This document shows, one piece after another, positions 31,249-37,781 of a stretch of DNA of 40,000 nt. Origin of the DNA: an uncultured Oscillospiraceae bacterium. GTDB taxonomy: Bacteria > Bacillota > Clostridia > Oscillospirales > Oscillospiraceae. The stretch is from positions 1 to 40,000 of the forward strand of contig CAJULJ010000025.1 of assembly GCA_910587395.1 (NCBI GenBank), in the 5' to 3' direction. Each line of letters begins with the position of its first letter. Positions within the stretch are counted from its first letter, which is position 1. Below the pieces are notes generated by a model, which worked only from the letters and a program-made list of their open reading frames with translations, was not told the origin of the DNA and did no database searches. The position numbers were made by a program, and so were the translations under genes.

Positions 31249-32251
31249 TCAGCACCCGGCTGGCGTCCTCAAAAATCTTGGCGTAGCCGGAGATCGTGGT
31301 GATGGCTGCCCGCTCCAGCTGCCGGTCGATGATCTTGTCGTACTCCACCATCACATCGCCCGCCTTGACCATCTCCAGCGCGTAATTCCTGTCCAGCCCA
31401 ATGATCTTACCCGCGGGCACGGCAGAGGTCCGCAGCACCTTGGCTCCCATCGGCGTAATCAGCTTACCCGTACCATGGAAATCCAGCCCCGCCGCGGCGT
31501 CCTGCATCTGGCTCAGCCCCAGCAGCTTGGGCATGGTATCCGTCCCTGCCAGCAGCGTATTGAGCTGATAGGGCTCAAAGCTGTTCCAGAACGCCAGCAG
31601 ATCCTCATAGCTCAGCTCACCGGCAGCCGCCACATTGCCGCTCCTGGCGGCGTTCCCATTGCCGTCTCCGTTCAGAATGACATCAATGGCGTCCTCCAGG
31701 TGCATCCGTCCGATCTGCGCGCCGATCTGCCGCAGGGTCACGGAAAACAGATCCAGCTTCTGGAACCGAATGGCCTCATAGGACGCCACCAGCATCCGCC
31801 CCCGCTTATGGAGCTTCACCAGGCTGTCCCGCGTCCGCACGGTCGTCTGCGGGATGGCCGCCCCCTCGGCCACCTGCTTGAGCGCCTTCTCATCCTCAGG
31901 CACGGAGGTAATGGACCGGTAATCCATCCCCTCGGTCAGCGTCTCGGTGGCCGTGATGTCCGGCAGGATATTGGCCTCCTCCATGCCGACCTTGACCGCC
32001 CGGGCAATGTACTCGGGAAACAGCACCGCCGACTGGGCGGTGGAAAAGAATTTGTCCACCAGATCGGACCCCGCGCCCTTCACCCGGATGTCGAACCGCT
32101 TGAGCTGCCGCTGATAAGCGTCCAGCCCCTCCAGGGCGGTGCCCCGGTACTGCTCGCTGGGGTCCATTTTCTCCAGCACCTGGGTAAAGGACCTCCCCGC
32201 CTCGTGGTACATGCCCTTCTCCAGCTTCAAATTGTCAAATCTCTGCGCCAT
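31241..32251 (-). CDS. HK97-fold major capsid protein
   Basis: A 336-residue protein. The N-terminal helical arm (KLEKGMYHEAGRSFTQVLEK) precedes the core: AQSAVLFPEYIARAVKVGME (N-arm/E-loop region), TVRTRDSLVKLHKRGRMLVA, HLEDAIDVILNGDGNGNAAR of the P-domain spine, and a C-terminal A-domain strand DVMVEYDKIIDRQLERAAIT. There is no long delta domain, so scaffolding may come from the arm or from another protein. AAAGGGAGGGG precedes the ATG. The gene is full length with no stop or frameshift, and it lies before the portal gene. Confidence 0.88.
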   Translation of the reverse strand: MAQRFDNLKLEKGMYHEAGRSFTQVLEKMDPSEQYRGTALEGLDAYQRQLKRFDIRVKGAGSDLVDKFFSTAQSAVLFPEYIARAVKVGMEEANILPDITATETLTEGMDYRSITSVPEDEKALKQVAEGAAIPQTTVRTRDSLVKLHKRGRMLVASYEAIRFQKLDLFSVTLRQIGAQIGRMHLEDAIDVILNGDGNGNAARSGNVAAAGELSYEDLLAFWNSFEPYQLNTLLAGTDTMPKLLGLSQMQDAAAGLDFHGTGKLITPMGAKVLRTSAVPAGKIIGLDRNYALEMVKAGDVMVEYDKIIDRQLERAAITTISGYAKIFEDASRVLNV

Positions 32252-32275
32252 AACGCACCCCTCCCTTTCGTCCGA

Positions 32276-32629
32276 TCAAAGCCTGATGACGGCGAACTTC
32301 CCGTTCTCGTCCTCATCCACCGCCAGCACCAGGCATTTCAGCCCTCCGGCGGCAGCCCTGACGCCGCCCGCGCCGTCACATACCAGCTCCTGCCAGCCCA
32401 CCGCGGGAGCGCCGCCGGAGCAGCCCACCTTGGCCACGCCTCCAATCTGCACTGCGGCCGCGCCGCCCCGCACGCCGCCCAGCAGCACGCCGCAGAGCGC
32501 GCCGCCGTCGGCGCCCGGGCTCACAATACCATTGCCGGTGAGGGTTACCGCCATACTGGGCTGTGCCGCTTCGCCGTCCACCTTGAAGGTGGCGGCCACC
32601 TGTCCCACACCCTCGAAGCAAATATCCAT
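32276..32629 (-). CDS. Capsid decoration/cement-like protein
   Basis: A 117-residue Gly/Ala-rich beta protein (SMAVTLTGNGIVSPGADGGA; ALCGVLLGGVRGGAAAVQIG) directly upstream of the capsid gene. Small DUF2190-type decoration proteins have this composition and stabilise capsid three-fold sites. The start at 32629 has GAGAGGAG eight bases upstream; an ATG two codons earlier is too close. A 106-base gap containing a small GCCCC/GGGG hairpin and an AT-rich patch separates it from the terminase gene. The role rests on position and composition. Confidence 0.65.
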   Translation of the reverse strand: MDICFEGVGQVAATFKVDGEAAQPSMAVTLTGNGIVSPGADGGALCGVLLGGVRGGAAAVQIGGVAKVGCSGGAPAVGWQELVCDGAGGVRAAAGGLKCLVLAVDEDENGKFAVIRL

Positions 32630-32735
32630 CTCCATCTCTCCTCTCGTCGGTATAATTTTATAGAAATTCCCCCATCGGGGCATTTCTCCAAAGCAGCGCG
32701 GAGGACCGAGCCCTGCCTTCGGTTGGGCCGCCCCC

Positions 32736-33962
32736 TCAAAACGCACCCCGCTCCACAAACCTGGCCGCGCTCCCACGCCCAAATTCCAACGCCATCACAA
32801 AATACCGGATGTCGTCCATTGCATGGTCGAACTCCTTGCGCACCCGGTCCCGGACCCCATCATCCTCCCAGCAGTACATGCCAAACTCCCTCGCCGCCGC
32901 CTCGCACCCTCTGCAAATAACGACCTTCCCGGCCTTCAGCGCCTCCGCCGTCCTCCGAATCCCTTCCAGAACCCGGTTGTCCGCCTTGCGCACCGTCCAC
33001 CCGTCCCGCCTCAGCGCCTCGATAAAGCTGGCCGCCGACGGGTCCACAATCACCATCTCAACCTCCCTGTCCCCCGCCAGCCGCTCTAAGTCCCGAACAT
33101 ACTCGCCATCCGTTTTCTGCCGCCCCTCTTCCCGCGCGTCGTAGTAATACTCCCGCACTCTGTACCAAATCCCGTCAATTTCTCCCCAAAGTCCGAAGGA
33201 AGCAGGATTCCTGGTCCCATAATCACAGGAAACCCGCCACCTGGCAAACGGTCCCACCGGCACGTCCGCCATCTGGTCCGCGTCAAAGAAGTCATACACC
33301 AGCCCCTCCGCCGCCGCCCACTCACCCAGCACATACCGCCGGTAAAAGCTCCCCCGGAACATCCTCTCATACCGCTCCCTGACCTTCACCGGCAGCCCCG
33401 GATTGTCCTCCATCGTAAATCGCAGATACAGCGCGTTCTTCTCCCCCGCCCTGCAAATCCACTCCTTATAAAACCAATGCTCCGGTCCCGCCGGATTGCA
33501 GGAGAACCAGATTCTCCCATCCCTCACCGAGCACCGCGCGCAGGCCTGCTCCACAAAGGACCTGGGCATCAGCGCCGCCTCATCCAGCAGCACCCCCGCC
33601 AGCGTCACCCCCTGGATGGAGGCATAGCTCCCCTCATCTCCACCCCCATAGAGGTAAAACACATTTTCCCGTCCCCCGCCCCGGACCACAACCTCGTTCC
33701 TGCTGATCGTTTCCTCCCACCGGAACCCCAGTCCCTCCAGCACCGGCCTGACCTGCCCCAGCAGATTTCGCCGCACCCCGTTGATGGACGCCGCGCACAG
33801 TCCAAACCGCTCCCTGTGAAAGCGGCTCATCGCCCACAAAAAGAAGGAGACCCCCATCGCAAAGGTCTTGCCCGACCGCACCGCGCCATCGCAGATAACG
33901 GCGTCAAACCCGTCTTTTCTCCACCATTCCAGCACCTTTCGCTGCTTATCCGAAAACCTCAG
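32736..33962 (-). CDS. Phage terminase large subunit (PBSX/XtmB type)
   Basis: The packaging motor and nuclease. About 408 residues from the preferred start. Walker A is GAVRSGKT at about 26-33, Walker B is GVLLDEAALM, the coupling segment is IWFSCNPAGPEHWF, and the RNase H-like nuclease has SCDYGTRNP, VIVDPSAASF and DHAMDDIRYF, so all acidic residues are kept. The first GTG (33935) would cut into the conserved FSDKQRKVLEWW segment, so translation probably starts at CTG 33960-33962, nine bases after GATGAGGG, or at the CTG overlapping the terS stop. PBSX-type terminases package by headful or randomly. Confidence 0.92.
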   Translation of the reverse strand: MRFSDKQRKVLEWWRKDGFDAVICDGAVRSGKTFAMGVSFFLWAMSRFHRERFGLCAASINGVRRNLLGQVRPVLEGLGFRWEETISRNEVVVRGGGRENVFYLYGGGDEGSYASIQGVTLAGVLLDEAALMPRSFVEQACARCSVRDGRIWFSCNPAGPEHWFYKEWICRAGEKNALYLRFTMEDNPGLPVKVRERYERMFRGSFYRRYVLGEWAAAEGLVYDFFDADQMADVPVGPFARWRVSCDYGTRNPASFGLWGEIDGIWYRVREYYYDAREEGRQKTDGEYVRDLERLAGDREVEMVIVDPSAASFIEALRRDGWTVRKADNRVLEGIRRTAEALKAGKVVICRGCEAAAREFGMYCWEDDGVRDRVRKEFDHAMDDIRYFVMALEFGRGSAARFVERGAF

Positions 33963-33967
33963 CCTTT

Positions 33968-34288
33968 TCAGCCCTCATCGCCGTCCCCCGGCCCAAACAG
34001 CCCATCCAGGAAGCGCTCCAACTCCCCATCCCTCCGTTCCTCCATCAGCTCCCGCAGCATAGCCAGCACCCGCACCTTGTCCACAAACTTCGCCTCAAAG
34101 GTCCCATTGGCGTTCCGCCTCAGCTCCACCACACCGGTGAGGTCCAGCCGGTCCACCAGCTCCACATCCTCCGGCTCCAAAAACGCCAGTTTGACCACAT
34201 CATTGTTCTTCCACCTTGCCAGCTTCCGCAGATAAGCCACCAGCTCCCGCCTGTCCCTCCGCTCACCCATTTTCTCCTGGGCCTCCAT
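33968..34288 (-). CDS. Terminase small subunit-like protein
   Basis: A 106-residue, highly charged helical protein (RRELVAYLRKLARWKNNDVV; later VRVLAMLRELMEERRDGELE) directly ahead of the large terminase. Size, position and the WKNNDVVKLAFL motif fit the XtmA-like small terminase group that binds DNA and regulates the motor; it lacks an obvious helix-turn-helix. The start at 34288 has GAGGTGG upstream. It is the first gene of the phage-like cluster, about 70 bases past the rlmH terminator, with no strong promoter visible in between. Confidence 0.65.
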   Translation of the reverse strand: MEAQEKMGERRDRRELVAYLRKLARWKNNDVVKLAFLEPEDVELVDRLDLTGVVELRRNANGTFEAKFVDKVRVLAMLRELMEERRDGELERFLDGLFGPGDGDEG

Positions 34289-34360
34289 ACCAAACCACCT
34301 CGCGCCGCCCCGCCGAAACCAGCGTTTCGTTGCCCATCCCGATGCAAGGCGCAAAAAAAT

Positions 34361-34385
34361 TCCCGGAGCAGATTCTGCTCCGGGA
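34361..34385 (-). terminator. Terminator of rlmH
   Basis: TCCCGGAGCAGA (34361-34372) pairs with TCTGCTCCGGGA (34374-34385); on the minus strand it is followed by ATTTTTTTGCG. It separates rlmH from the phage-like operon. Confidence 0.9.
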
Positions 34386-34401
34386 CCCATCCCACTCTGA
34401 T

Positions 34402-34884
34402 TCACTTATGATAATCCGACCCCTCCTGAATTTTAAACGCCCGGTAAATCTGCTCCAGCAGCATAACCCGAGCCAAATGGTGCGGAAACGTCATCGGCGA
34501 CATGGACAAGGACGCCCACGCCCCCGCCTTGATGGACGGATGCAGCCCATAAGACCCCCCGATCACGAACACCAGATGCTTGGACGCATTGTGGCTCCAG
34601 GTGGAAATCATCTGCGCCAGCTCCTCGCTGGAGCGCATCTTCCCCTCAATCGCCAGCGCGATCACGCTGGAATTGGGCGGAATCTTTCCCCGAACAGCGT
34701 CCCCCTCCTTCTCCATCGCCGTCAAAATCTCCCCCAGCGACGGATTTTTGGGCAGCTTCTGCTCCGCCAATTCGATGATATTCAATTTGCAGTATCCCTT
34801 CAGCCGCTTCACATACTCCGCCGCGGCCTCCTGGTAAAACTTCTCCTTCAGCTTCCCCACACAAATGACCGTAACATCAACCAT
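34402..34884 (-). CDS. rlmH: 23S rRNA (pseudouridine-1915 N3)-methyltransferase
   Basis: RlmH methylates pseudouridine 1915 of 23S rRNA in the assembled 70S ribosome. The 160-residue SPOUT protein has the N-terminal TVICVGKLKEKFYQEA, the SAM-knot sequence FVIGGSYGLHPSI and the C-terminal signature MTFPHHLARVMLLEQIYRAF followed by KIQEGSDYHK. Length is exactly typical. The start at 34884 has GAGGTGAG five bases upstream. It follows the WalJ-like hydrolase gene on the same strand after a gap of about 117 bases, an order common in Firmicutes. Confidence 0.96.
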   Translation of the reverse strand: MVDVTVICVGKLKEKFYQEAAAEYVKRLKGYCKLNIIELAEQKLPKNPSLGEILTAMEKEGDAVRGKIPPNSSVIALAIEGKMRSSEELAQMISTWSHNASKHLVFVIGGSYGLHPSIKAGAWASLSMSPMTFPHHLARVMLLEQIYRAFKIQEGSDYHK

Positions 34885-35001
34885 CGTTCTCACCTCATCG
34901 CCGCAAAGCCCGCGCCTCCGCCTTCGGAAAAAACGGCCTTCGCTCCCTCACTCCCTCCCCTCACGCGTCCCACTTCACCGGGCCCGCGCGAAGGTCCCCT
35001 C

Positions 35002-35790
35002 TTACACCTCAAACCAATCTGTCGCCTCACCTCTGGGCGCGGCAGCCAGCTCCACATCCCGCCCGTCCCGCAGCCCCAGCTCTCCCAGCGCCTTCTTTGC
35101 CGCCTCCAGCGCCAGTCCGGGCAGATTGTTCTCCTGAGACAGATGGGCCAATATCACCCGTCGCGCCCCCTGCGACCCCGCCCAGGCGGCCAGCTGCCCG
35201 CCCATCTCATTGGACAGATGCCCCCGGTCCCCCCGGATGCGGTTCTGAAGATGAACAGGATACGGCCCCATCCTCAGCATATCCGGGTCATAGTTGAACT
35301 CCCCGATGAGGGTATGCGCCCCCCTGACCCCCTCCCGGGCCTCCGGCGTCACAAAGCCGGTATCGGTACAAAGCGCCAGCTTCCGCGCCCCGTCCGTCAC
35401 CGAAAAACCGCACGGGCAGGCCGCGTCATGGCTGGTGGCAAAGGTCCCGACCTCCAGCCCCTCCACCGCGAACCTCTGTCCCGGCTCAAACACCCGGAAG
35501 CGCTCCACCAGCCCGCTCCACCTTCCGCACAGCTCGCGCGCCGTCTCTTCCGCGGTAAACAGCGGCGCTCCCATCTGCCTGCACAGCACCGGCAGCGCCG
35601 CAACATGGTCGGTATGCTCATGGGTAATCAGCACACCGGAGATATGCCGCAGCTCCACCCCCAGCGCCTTCAGCCCCTGAGAGATCCGTCTAGCGGAAAT
35701 CCCCGCGTCGATGAGAATATGTATCCGTCCGTCGCTCACCACCGTGCAGTTCCCCGACGACCCGCTGGCCAGCGTCGCCACTCTCAGCAT
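35002..35790 (-). CDS. YycJ/WalJ-like metallo-beta-lactamase-fold hydrolase
   Basis: A 262-residue MBL-fold protein with FATLASGSSGNC-like opening (here RVATLASGSSGNCTVV), THEHTDH (metal motif), the CTDTGFVTPEAR segment and a late LAHLSQENN motif. WalJ/YycJ proteins are putative 5'-3' double-stranded DNA exonucleases or nucleases linked in bacilli to the walRK operon and placed near rlmH. walRK genes are not in the window. GGAGGGAATTTG precedes the ATG. The C-terminal tail (PRGEATDWFEV) is variable. Confidence 0.88.
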   Translation of the reverse strand: MLRVATLASGSSGNCTVVSDGRIHILIDAGISARRISQGLKALGVELRHISGVLITHEHTDHVAALPVLCRQMGAPLFTAEETARELCGRWSGLVERFRVFEPGQRFAVEGLEVGTFATSHDAACPCGFSVTDGARKLALCTDTGFVTPEAREGVRGAHTLIGEFNYDPDMLRMGPYPVHLQNRIRGDRGHLSNEMGGQLAAWAGSQGARRVILAHLSQENNLPGLALEAAKKALGELGLRDGRDVELAAAPRGEATDWFEV

Positions 35791-35950
35791 ATCAAATTCC
35801 CTCCGAAATCTCTCCGCCGCAAGGTCCGCTCAATTCCGTTTCCGCCCTCAGCAAAAACTCCATTCGCTCCCCCGCGCCTTCTCTCCCCGCTCAGCCCGCT
35901 CCGCCGGACTTGCGCGGGGGCGCCATTTTTCCCGCCAGCTCCACAAACAA

Positions 35951-35977
35951 GCCGGAAAGGGCCACGCCCTTTCCGGC
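35951..35977 (-). terminator. Terminator of murA
   Basis: GCCGGAAAGGG and CCCTTTCCGGC form a perfect 11-base stem, followed on the minus strand by TTGTTTG, about 30 bases past the murA stop. The rest of the gap, to 35790, is GC-rich without a gene. Confidence 0.75.
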
Positions 35978-36007
35978 GAAAAAGCTTATTTACACCCGGC
36001 AAGCGTC

Positions 36008-37306
36008 CTAACCCACCGCAGAGACCTTCCCCTGCTCCGGATCCGGCACCTCCACCGCCCGAATATCCGCGCCGATCCCGGACAGCTTGCCGATGATGTC
36101 CTCATACCCGCGCTCAATATGCTTCACATTGGAGATCTCACTGGTCCCCTGGGCCGCCAGCCCGGCAACGATCATCGCCGCCCCGGCCCTCAGATCACAG
36201 GCCTCCACCGGCGCGCCGGTGAGCTTTTCCACGCCCTCAATGATGGCGATCTTCCCATCCACCTGGATTTTGGCCCCCAGCCGCCTGAATTCCTCCGTAT
36301 AGCGGTACCGGTTGTCCCAAACCCCCTCGGTGATCACACTGGTCCCCTTGGCCAGACACAGCACCGCCGCGATCTGCGGATGCATGTCGGTGGGGAACCC
36401 AGGGTAAAACATCGTCTTGATGTTCGTCCTCTGCAGCGGTCCATGGCGCCTCACGATGAGGCTGTCCCCATCCTCCTCCACCTCGGCGCCCATCTCCACC
36501 AGCTTGGCGGTGATGCACTCCAAATGCTTTGGAATAATGTTGCAGATCCGGACCTCGCCCCCGGCGGCGGCCACTGCGGCCATATAGGTTCCCGCCTCAA
36601 TCTGGTCGGGAATAATGGAGTATTCCCCGCCCCGCAGCTTTTCCACACCCCGAATCTTGATGACGTCGGTGCCCGCTCCGGTGACCTCGGCGCCCATGGA
36701 GTTAAGGAAGTTGGCCAAATCCACAATATGGGGCTCCTTCGCCGTATTTTCAATAATGGTGGTCCCCTCCGCCAGCACCGCAGCCAGCATCAGGTTCATG
36801 GTGGCCCCCACGCTGGCCACATCCAGGTAGATCTGGCTGCCCTTCATGCGCCCGCCCTGGGCCTTGGCGCACATATAGCCCTTTTCCACCTCGACCTCGG
36901 CCCCCAGCGCGGCCAGCCCCTTCAAGTGCTGGTCAATGGGCCGGCTGCCAAAATCGCACCCGCCGGGCAGGGGCACCTCCGCCTCGCCAAACCGCCCCAG
37001 CATGGCCCCCAACAGATAATAGCTGGCCCGCAGCTTCCGTCCCGCCTCATAGGGCACGGTCATGCACCGGGCCCCGGCGCAGTCCACCTCCACCGTGGTC
37101 CGGTTGATCATACGCACGCTTGCGCCCAAATCGCGCAGGATATTCAGAAGCAGGTCCACATCGCTGATATTGGGAATATTTTCAATGCGGCAGGGCCCCT
37201 CCACCAGCAGCGCGGCGGGGATAATACCAACAGCGGCGTTCTTCGCTCCGCTGATTTCAACTTTACCATACAGCGGGCGCCCGCCGTGAATCACATATTT
37301 TTTCAA
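36008..37306 (-). CDS. murA: UDP-N-acetylglucosamine 1-carboxyvinyltransferase
   Basis: MurA transfers enolpyruvate from PEP to UDP-GlcNAc, the committed step of peptidoglycan synthesis and the fosfomycin target. The 432-residue protein has SGAKNAA at 19-25 (Lys22, Asn23), the active-site loop LPGGCDFGSRPIDQH with Cys117 (fosfomycin-sensitive type), and the second-domain repeats. The start is TTG at 37306 with AGAGGTG upstream; a longer in-frame ORF extends 30 codons but is non-homologous leader. A strong promoter lies about 230 bases upstream, leaving a long, structured leader. Firmicutes often have two murA copies; only one is here. Confidence 0.95.
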   Translation of the reverse strand: MKKYVIHGGRPLYGKVEISGAKNAAVGIIPAALLVEGPCRIENIPNISDVDLLLNILRDLGASVRMINRTTVEVDCAGARCMTVPYEAGRKLRASYYLLGAMLGRFGEAEVPLPGGCDFGSRPIDQHLKGLAALGAEVEVEKGYMCAKAQGGRMKGSQIYLDVASVGATMNLMLAAVLAEGTTIIENTAKEPHIVDLANFLNSMGAEVTGAGTDVIKIRGVEKLRGGEYSIIPDQIEAGTYMAAVAAAGGEVRICNIIPKHLECITAKLVEMGAEVEEDGDSLIVRRHGPLQRTNIKTMFYPGFPTDMHPQIAAVLCLAKGTSVITEGVWDNRYRYTEEFRRLGAKIQVDGKIAIIEGVEKLTGAPVEACDLRAGAAMIVAGLAAQGTSEISNVKHIERGYEDIIGKLSGIGADIRAVEVPDPEQGKVSAVG

Positions 37307-37391
37307 ATCAGCACCTCTGACTCCCGGCCATACCGGTTTAATCGTAAAAGAGGGACAGCCCCTCCAAAGCACCACAAATAAGCGGGACCCC

Positions 37392-37470
37392 CGCAAAGCC
37401 GTCCTCCGGCTTCATGGGGAGAGGAGGCACAACGCAGCGGACGGGCTTTCCCCGCAAGGGGAAGCGAGTA
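37392..37470 (+). repeat. Dispersed two-hairpin repeat, copy 1 (in the murA leader)
   Basis: GCAAAGCCGTCCTCCGGCTT, GGGGAGAGGAGGCACAACGC, GACGGGCTTTCCCCGCAAGG, closing with GGAAGCG. The hairpins are AAGCCG/CGGCTT and CTTCCCC/GGGGAA type. Two other copies are at 20537-20611 and 25201-25276. Confidence 0.72.
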
Positions 37471-37536
37471 AGCGCAGCTTGTACCATCGGCGCGGCTCTA
37501 CCATGCAGGCGCAGGGAGCCAGACTCCCACCGACCC

Positions 37537-37565
37537 ATTATAACACCCTGGATAAGTAAAGGCAA
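37537..37565 (-). promoter_or_regulatory. Promoter of murA
   Basis: TTGCCT (37560-37565, minus strand), 17 bases, consensus TATAAT (37537-37542). The transcript would start near 37530 and have a leader of about 225 bases. Confidence 0.8.
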
Positions 37566-37676
37566 CCAAAACTTTCATCTTTCCCGTCCTCTCCCTTCTT
37601 TTCTCCCAACCGACCATATTTTGCCCCGCCGTGACCCAGATATTCCGGGAAAATTGTGAATTTTCTGCGATACCCC

Positions 37677-37705
37677 TTGCAAAATCCAAACGGCTGTATT
37701 ATAGT
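37677..37705 (+). promoter_or_regulatory. Promoter of htpG
   Basis: TTGCAA (37677-37682), a 17-base spacer and TATAGT (37700-37705), immediately upstream of the CIRCE element. Confidence 0.8.
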
Positions 37706-37709
37706 ATCG

Positions 37710-37736
37710 TTAGCACTCGAATCAAAAGAGTGCTAA
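37710..37736 (+). promoter_or_regulatory. CIRCE element (HrcA operator) of htpG
   Basis: TTAGCACTC (37710-37718), nine bases, GAGTGCTAA (37728-37736): a perfect copy of the consensus HrcA-binding inverted repeat. It begins four bases after the -10 box, so HrcA would block transcription in the absence of heat or unfolded-protein stress. Confidence 0.97.
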
Positions 37737-37781
37737 ACATCGTTTTCAAAAATTCTAATATACAACGAGGTGCACAAAATC

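Larger units (their letters stand above)
21000..34345 (-). mobile_element. Compact PBSX-like phage-derived contractile element
   Basis: All genes in this interval lie on the minus strand, are tightly packed or overlapping, and encode only packaging, capsid, connector, contractile tail and baseplate proteins. The order is terS-terL-decoration-capsid-portal-protease-connectors-sheath-tube-chaperones-(205-residue protein)-LysM-hub-spike-gp25-J-I. No integrase, repressor, replication, holin, endolysin or tail-fibre gene is present, and no flanking att repeat is evident. A terminator follows rlmH upstream and another ends the cluster. GC-rich codon use matches the host. It is either a defective prophage remnant or a domesticated particle of the PBSX or gene-transfer-agent kind; the intact key motifs favour the second. 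Confidence 0.82.

Noticed and set aside
20970..34400. att-site direct repeats flanking the phage-like cluster
   Set aside because: I compared the sequences just outside both terminators by eye and saw no shared direct repeat and no tRNA gene; a short one could be missed.
34894..35940. Possible further repeat family in the gaps 34905-34990 and 35805-35930
   Set aside because: The two share only loose matches such as TTCGCTCCC after an A-run; similarity is no better than expected for GC-rich spacers without an alignment score.
34216..36096. 626-codon plus-strand open frame over rlmH and the MBL hydrolase
   Set aside because: Spans two clear minus-strand genes and their gap; composition is that of an antisense frame.
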